From Panulirus ornatus (taxonomy: Eukaryota > Arthropoda > Malacostraca > Decapoda > Palinuridae): DNA of 64,000 bases. Shown here one piece after another: positions 55,178 through 64,000 of this stretch. How positions within the stretch are numbered: position 1 is the stretch's first letter; each line of letters starts with the position of its first letter. The translations under genes were made by a program, and so were the position numbers. The notes under the pieces are model-generated. The model searched no databases. It was not told the origin of the DNA and saw nothing but the letters and a program-made list of their open reading frames with translations. Location of the stretch: the NCBI RefSeq assembly GCF_036320965.1, contig NC_092281.1:8811892-8875891 (forward strand), written 5' to 3'.

Positions 55178-57060
55178 GATAATTATAGATATATTGCCAT
55201 AAATCTACGTGCTGACTATAGAATATAGACACTGAAGAAGAAGTGTGATTTAAACCTACAGTAATGTAGGGTTGATACATTATGAGAAAATGTTAGTAGA
55301 GAATGTCTTGCTCTCACGTAGCATACAAGAAAGACCATGATGAGTGACAGTGTTCTGTAAGAAAGACGAGGAAAAAAAGGGAGAGAGGGGGTGATATAAG
55401 AATCTACGAGAACAGACGAATTCAAATGGGAAGGCAAGAGTAGCTACAAAAGAAGTGGATGGCTTGGTGACCAGAACTGGAGAGAGATTTACGTCTGCTG
55501 TTGCCTGTTGATGATTGTATAATTGGGATATATTGCAATTCGGAGTTAGAAAAGAACAAACGGAAAAAAAAACAATGGAAATAACAAGTAACGCAATCAT
55601 GACACTGATGTAAAGCAGTGCTGGAGATGGAGACAATAGTGGAGTCAAGACACTTACGTAAGGCAGTGCTGGAGAAGGTATTAAGGAAAAGCTATTTTTG
55701 TCAACCACCAAAACATGAAAAGAATATGTGAGGATCAAGTGCTTAGAGGGGCTACTGAACCAAACTTTTACCGGAGTGTATATAAGATGTGGGATGGTTA
55801 AGAGACAGGGAGACGGTAAGGGTAATATATGGTGCTGACCTTTCAGACTCAGCGACGCAGAGGAAAGGAAGTAGAGGGACTTTGTATAGAATTTCTGACG
55901 AAATCAGGCTAAGAATTGGAATAAATGCTCGTCAGTAAGACTGAGAGGAGGATGTGGGATGGAGAGATTGTAGCAAAAGAATAAGACAAAAAGTAATAAT
56001 ACAGCCATATAAAACAGTATCTAATACGTCCTTTGCCAAGTCCCTTATTGTCAAATACGAGGTTGAAAGTTCAACACGAGATGCGTGATCCATGCAATGC
56101 AATCACAGCGATTTCATACTTTCTTCCCGCAAAACGTGAAGAAAATGGTCATATAACACGTCCATTTGACTCGCAACAGCAACGTGATATATGCAACCCT
56201 TCTTGTTGCCGTGGGTCCTGGAAAAGCTCACCCCTTTCCACTCATTTCCGCACCCTCGTCTTGCCTCCTCCTCCTCTGGGCCTTAAGTCAGCTCACCCCA
56301 CATGACCCTCGACCTTACGACCCAATAATTACTCTGTCCCTGTGGGCCTCATAAAAGTTAACTCCCTTCTGGCTCGCGGGGTTGCCACCACTCTCATTCT
56401 TCATTCTATAACCCCAGACTAACTAAGTTCATTGTGACCTTGTCAGCTTCTACGAGACACATCTCGCTACCATGAACCACGGACCTCTCGTCTCCTTGTA
56501 GCACCTAATGATAGCCCTCCGTCCCTGGGCGCCTGACGAGCTAACTCCCATTGGTCTGGGAGGCTGCCACTCCATCCATCCTCCCACTCCAGTTCCTGCA
56601 CCAGCCTGGCAGTTTGCCATCACACCCACTCTACCACTCTGGATCCTGAATTAGCCTGAGACTTTCTAGCTGTTCTGAGTATGACGTGACCCCCGGGTTG
56701 TTGACAAAGTACACAGCAACAAACTTAAGCTGAATTTACTGGAGGGTAATGTCAACATAAGTTTGCTACGTTGTGTGTGTGTGGTACGAATCAAAGTATT
56801 GATGATATCTCGTGCATGATCCCTCATGTGTACCATAAGCCTACTCAACGCACAAAAGAAGTTCAAAGTACATATCAACAGATACTTACCTAAAGGGACA
56901 CCATCGGATCAAGCATCAAACACACAGCACCAGTCAGTAACAAGCACCACACACCATCCTCCACCACATATTATAAAGTTCCGACCAACCACCACACATC
57001 ATCGCTGTCGTCAACATACAATAGTTTCCTGCTATTGTTGCCAGCAACAGTTTTCTGGCA
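55173..57060. other. about 1.9 kb of unique sequence
   Basis: The minus frame 55280-55738 (152 codons) is Ser/Leu/Phe-rich and unrecognised. GCAGTGCTGGAGA occurs twice (about 55615 and 55662). No RNA gene or mobile element recognised. Confidence 0.45.
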
Positions 57061-57079
57061 TCATTTTCTGGACCAGTCT

Positions 57080-57200
57080 CCTGCCATCACTGGCTTCCTT
57101 CCTTGCTCCTTCTTCTTCCTCTGTCTCTCCTCAAGCTTCTCACGTCTCCTCCCTTCCCCTCCCTCCCTTTTCTCCACAACTTTACTTCTCCATTGCTTCT
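57080..57200. repeat. pyrimidine-rich tract
   Basis: CTTCC, CTCCC and TCTTC steps without a fixed unit. Frames over it on both strands are composition-driven. Confidence 0.65.

Positions 57201-59648
<2,448 letters not shown>

Positions 59649-59723
<75 letters not shown>
59649..59723. repeat. (TA)n microsatellite
   Basis: 37 TA units. Confidence 0.98.
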
Positions 59724-59725
<2 letters not shown>

Positions 59726-59883
59726 TACAAATCTATTTTCAGTTGAATGGGGGACATGAGATAAGAATCCAATTTGCGTCCTTAATTGGATATTATTCAG
59801 CAAATTGGATGTGACAAATCTAATTTTCTTCTTCATTACCTAGAGAGAAAGAGTACGAGGATCAAGCATTATGTCCAGCCATG

Positions 59884-60270
59884 GCACCAGCTGAAAGCTT
59901 CACACAGGTATTGACATCAGCCGTCCACATGCAGGCACCATCTGAGAACACCACCTGACCTTTGATCACCACCGATGGTGTTTGTGAGACAGCTGTAAGC
60001 TTCACACAATGTCCTTCGTAATGATATTTGATAGTCGTCCCTTATACACCATCTGTACCGATATTCAGGGCTCCTGCTTCAAGTCGGCATATCTACCCAC
60101 CATCTAGGAACACCACCTGGATCTCAGGTGATGCTGATGGTGCTATACCAATCAGGTGGCTTCACAAAGGGGCACTGAGCCCAAAGTCTGTATCAAGGGA
60201 CCATCTGGGAATACCACCGAGACAATGATGTCTGCAGCTGGTGTCTGTTTACTGCTGGCACTGAATAGTT
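59884..60270. repeat. degenerate tandem repeat, about 100 bp
   Basis: ACCATCTGAGAACACCACC-like blocks lie at 59937, 60099 and 60200, and CAGCTGAAAGCTTCACAC-like blocks at about 59890 and 59991. Several spacings are near 101 bases. Copies are strongly diverged. Confidence 0.6.
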
Positions 60271-60275
60271 CTGAT

Positions 60276-60815
<540 letters not shown>

Positions 60816-60900
60816 GTATCTTCCCTGATGATGTGATTATTATACGAAAGTGCACTTGGGAACTTATCGTGTTTCACTTTTCCCCGTAGACTCATAGGAG
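60816..60900 (+). mobile_element. dispersed element fragment with microsatellite end, copy 2
   Basis: CCTGATGATGTGATTATTAT, AAGTGCACTTGGGAACTTAT and CCCCGTAGACTCATAGGAG occur in order and end at an ACAT/AT/AG compound microsatellite. The core is shared with 4855-4875. I remember this block, including the AT end, from decapod genomes; unverified. Confidence 0.55.
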
Positions 60901-61385
<485 letters not shown>

Positions 61386-61389
61386 TACG

Positions 61390-61432
61390 TATCTGTCTAT
61401 CTATCCATCTATCTATATGTATATGTATATAG
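61390..61432. repeat. imperfect (TATC)n/(TATG)n tract
   Basis: Short tetranucleotide tract with C/G variants. Confidence 0.85.
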
Positions 61433-62098
61433 CAATGGTCGGATATACGAATCCACTCTTTTGTTTTCAGAAATTTGACCAAAGACTTTGAGGAAGTTTA
61501 CGAGTCGCTTATCATAGTGAATCATTATTCTGTATGTTGTAGGATAATGACACACACTTTTATAGAATGACTGCATGAGAAAGAAAATGGTTTTCAAGAT
61601 CACTTTAACTTTTCTACTTCATCTGTTCATTATAAACATGCAAAGATTTTTTTTGCTCGATTTGAAAAAAAAAATTTCTTTTTTTTCGATCGGCCTCCGC
61701 TATTCAGTCCTTGCGTCAACTTTTTCTAGTCTCAGATTTCGCATGTCTTTTTCTCTTTCGTTGAGTTATCTTCATATTACCTCATCAGCTATTCTCCGTC
61801 CAACCTGGTGCTTGGTGCACTATCATTCCCTTCATTTCATTCTCGTCTCCCGGAATGCTAGTATTCCCGTGGTCTACGGCTCGACCCTGGATTCTCACAC
61901 ATATCACACGTTGAAAGCGTGGCGCCATTTCACACCCATTCTGCAACATTTCTCATGTCATTTCGTTTCCATCCGGGGACCTTGCACGCGGCCCCACTGG
62001 GAGGACGTGCCTCACTGCCTCTTCACGATACATTTCCATAAAAAAAAAAAAGACGGACTAAAAGGATGTGCGTGTCGGAGGTAGAGGGAAGAAGATAC
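61433..62098. other. unique sequence with the longest frame not dominated by a repeat
   Basis: The plus frame 61575-62084 has 169 codons, a hydrophobic start (FKITLTFLLHLFIINM) and His/Phe/Ser-rich remainder. Poly(A) and poly(T) runs lie inside it. No domain recognised. Given 64 kb and this composition it may be chance. Confidence 0.25.
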
Positions 62099-62510
62099 AG
62101 GGTGAGCCCGAGAAGGAGATGGATGGATGAAGAAGTGAAGGAGACGATGAGGGTATCGGAAACCTGTGAAAATTCAAGGGGACGAAAGGTGTTCATGGGA
62201 TAGAATGATTTAGATCGCGTGTGGTATATGGGGGACGACGTGCTGTCATTGAATTGAACCTGGGCTTATGAAACACTCAAGGTAAGCCATAGAGCAGTCT
62301 GTAGGACATGTTAGGCACTTATTTCGGTACATCATACATGGCAACTAGACATCATTGTGTGCAAAGGAGGGCATTTTTATCTTGTCCCCGTTCCTACCTC
62401 GCTGCTTCCTCAGGAAATTTCCGTGAGAGAAAAAGATGTGAATATACGGGCGGTTGTAACACAAAGGTCCGCTACCACCAGAAGATCTGCCGATGCTATC
62501 TTAGTGAGTA
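62099..62510 (+). mobile_element. diverged dispersed repeat, possible retroelement remnant
   Basis: GATCGCGTGTGGTATATGGG, GACGACGTGCTGTCATTGAA and TTGAACCTGGGCTTATGAA stand in order. I remember a common decapod repeat in the same order (a GTGGTATACC block, GACGTGCTGTCAATGGATTG, AACCAGGGCATGTGAA). The copy is old, with no intact frame. The family is not assigned and the match is from memory. Confidence 0.4.
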
Positions 62511-62704
62511 GACTAGAAACACCGTCAGTCTACTTCTTTCCTTCTATCTTATTTTCTCCAACATCTACTGAATCTTCACAAGCTCTTCCCGAGCAAATAC
62601 GTCCGTGTCTCTTGCTTTTTAAGCTTAGCTTCATCACCAGCTTTTAGGTAATGCAATTACACTGAGAGCTTTGGCCTTAATAACAACATTAATGACCCAG
62701 TTTA

Positions 62705-62770
62705 AGTGCTTAAGGGTTGAACTGTCGTGCCACAGGGTCGTACCGTCCTACTCAAGGGATTAAAGGTAGA
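62705..62770 (+). repeat. dispersed repeat fragment (GTCGTGC family), copy B
   Basis: TTAAGGGTTGAACTGTCGTG followed by CAGGGTCGTACCGTCCTACTC, related to copy A at 2262-2335. Confidence 0.5.
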
Positions 62771-63573
62771 GCTACAGCCTTTATCTACTATTATTGTCAT
62801 AGAACAAGAGACTTCCAATTGACTGTTTTTTCCACTTCGCTTTACGTCGTTGCTGGCATCAATATCACATCTTGGTTTGCTCTCTTCTGTCGTGGTTCAC
62901 TTGTCGTGTGAGAGGATGTCATGATAACACATCAGCTCAGCAGCTGCCAGAAACCCCTTACCGATACCCTTGCCAATAGCACTGTGTTCTGTAGCTCCCT
63001 TGCTGTCCTCGTTCAGTCATAGCCAAGCTTCATGGTATAGTGACTTGTGTCGAGTGTCAGATTCTTTCCAGCAGCTATACTAAAAAGACGAAAATATTGC
63101 TAGACTCTAGAAGAGTAGCATTACCCGCCCGACATCTTGACCTTTCTGTTATTCTTCAATAGAGATGTTGGATTTTCTTTGTTTTCAAATGTCCCTGAAG
63201 TTTCAGCAACTGGTAGACACAAATATCTGATGGCAAATGACATTCTTCCAACAACAACGTAGCTGCTCCTCCCCTTTAAAGAAAATCTACATCTACAAAC
63301 AGAAATCACACTTCCAGAAACATTTTCACATACTGGAGAAGTTCCTGTCATTTCCAGTCCCTTTGGCCGGAGGCCAAGGGGGATGTTATATGACACAGGA
63401 CATCCAGTCCATTTGCCTCATAATGTGAAAAGCCACTGAGAAATATTAAAGGCTGGGTTTCCTAAGCATAGGACCGAATAAACTTGTATGCTTCTTAAAC
63501 TATGGGACAACTTAGTATGCAGATGACGTGTGCGCCTTAGGAAGTAGATCAGTTGTTTTGCCTTCACAGTCTA
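62771..63573. other. unique sequence, nothing recognised
   Basis: No repeat or gene recognised. Confidence 0.5.
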
Positions 63574-63745
63574 CTGTCTCTGTTATGGTACTTCCCAGTA
63601 CCCGGTGTTGGGGAGTAAGCTATGTGTTCCCCTGTCTCTGCTATGGCACTTCCCAGTACCCGGTGTTGGGGAGTAAGCTATGTGTTCCCCTGTCTCTGCT
63701 ATGGCACTTTCCAGTACACAATGTTGGGGAATGGACCGGGTTTTC
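63574..63745. repeat. 58-bp tandem repeat, about 3 copies
   Basis: Copies start at 63574, 63632 and 63690 with CTGTCTCTGCTATGGCACTT and GGTGTTGGGGAGTAAGC. The first two are near-identical and the third decays toward its end. Confidence 0.94.
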
Positions 63746-64000
63746 TCGTGCTTCTGCTGTGGTTCCCAGTAACCAGTGTTCGATGAAGTCGCTATTATAT
63801 ACCAGAAACCTTAGTGAGCAATATAGTAATAAAGATGCAGGTCTCACCTTATATTTCGCAGACAACAAGACTCCAGTAACTCTAAAGGCTCATTAAACTT
63901 TCTTTGGACCCATTAGTATGACAGTCCGAGTTTTGTTTTGTTTTTTCAAACGCAAATGGATTTCACGTCAGATTATCTGCTTTTGTCAAAACTATGACTC
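63746..64000. other. unique sequence to the window end
   Basis: Nothing recognised. The frame crossing the 58-bp array ends at 63896. Confidence 0.5.

Noticed and set aside
61575..62084. 169-codon plus frame, possibly a membrane or secreted protein
   Set aside because: No domain recognised, the hydrophobic start comes from AT-rich DNA, and poly(A)/poly(T) runs interrupt the sequence. It is kept only as unannotated sequence.

Overview
The window looks like gene-poor nuclear DNA from an animal, most probably an arthropod and, by resemblance, a decapod crustacean. The evidence is of three kinds. First, there are roughly 40 long dinucleotide arrays of (AT)n, (CT/GA)n and (CA/TG)n. A hand tally gives about 3.8 kb, near 6 percent of the window, which is a density I associate with decapod genomes. 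Second, several dispersed repeats match sequences I remember as abundant in decapod genomes; this is memory, not a search. Third, there is no sign of bacterial organisation: no dense ORFs, operons, ribosome binding sites, rRNA or tRNA. Almost every long open frame is a translation of a simple repeat (YIYIYI, SLSLSL, RERERE, HTHTHT) or of a minisatellite. I found no gene that can be named with confidence.

Layout. 0-9 kb: an 81-bp minisatellite at the very start, G-rich blocks with two possible G-quadruplexes (1.58 and 1.84 kb), a perfect hairpin (3.1 kb), a 39-bp minisatellite (3.8 kb), a 178-bp tandem duplication (5.4 kb), an 11-copy 24-bp array (6.7 kb) and a 30-bp array with higher-order structure (7.9-8.3 kb). 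9-18 kb: many (CT)n arrays, a weak candidate exon at 11.07 kb, purine-rich tracts and the first copy of a roughly 225-bp dispersed element at 17.6 kb. 18-26 kb: several decayed tandem arrays and a very uniform 30-copy, 25-bp minisatellite (21.1-21.85 kb). 26-36 kb: compound (AT)n/(CT)n loci, some very long, and a CpG-rich block at 30.45-30.75 kb. 36-43 kb: few long microsatellites but many short minisatellites. 43-56 kb: a dense cluster of dinucleotide arrays, a 41-bp minisatellite with decayed edges (46 kb), a possible mariner transposase scrap (50.2 kb), CCTAA-like telomere-type sequence (52.7 kb) and the second, inverted copy of the dispersed element beside a poly(A)-(TA)n-poly(T) palindrome (54.4-54.8 kb). 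56-64 kb: mostly unique sequence with more dispersed-repeat fragments (60.8, 62.1 and 62.7 kb) and a 58-bp array near the end.

No genes are seen working together. The most coherent pattern is the link between dispersed elements and (AT)n arrays, which lie next to at least three and probably four element copies, and the abundance of minisatellites with nested variant patterns. I do not see a new multi-gene system. Coordinates of repeat edges were read by eye and may be off by a few bases.
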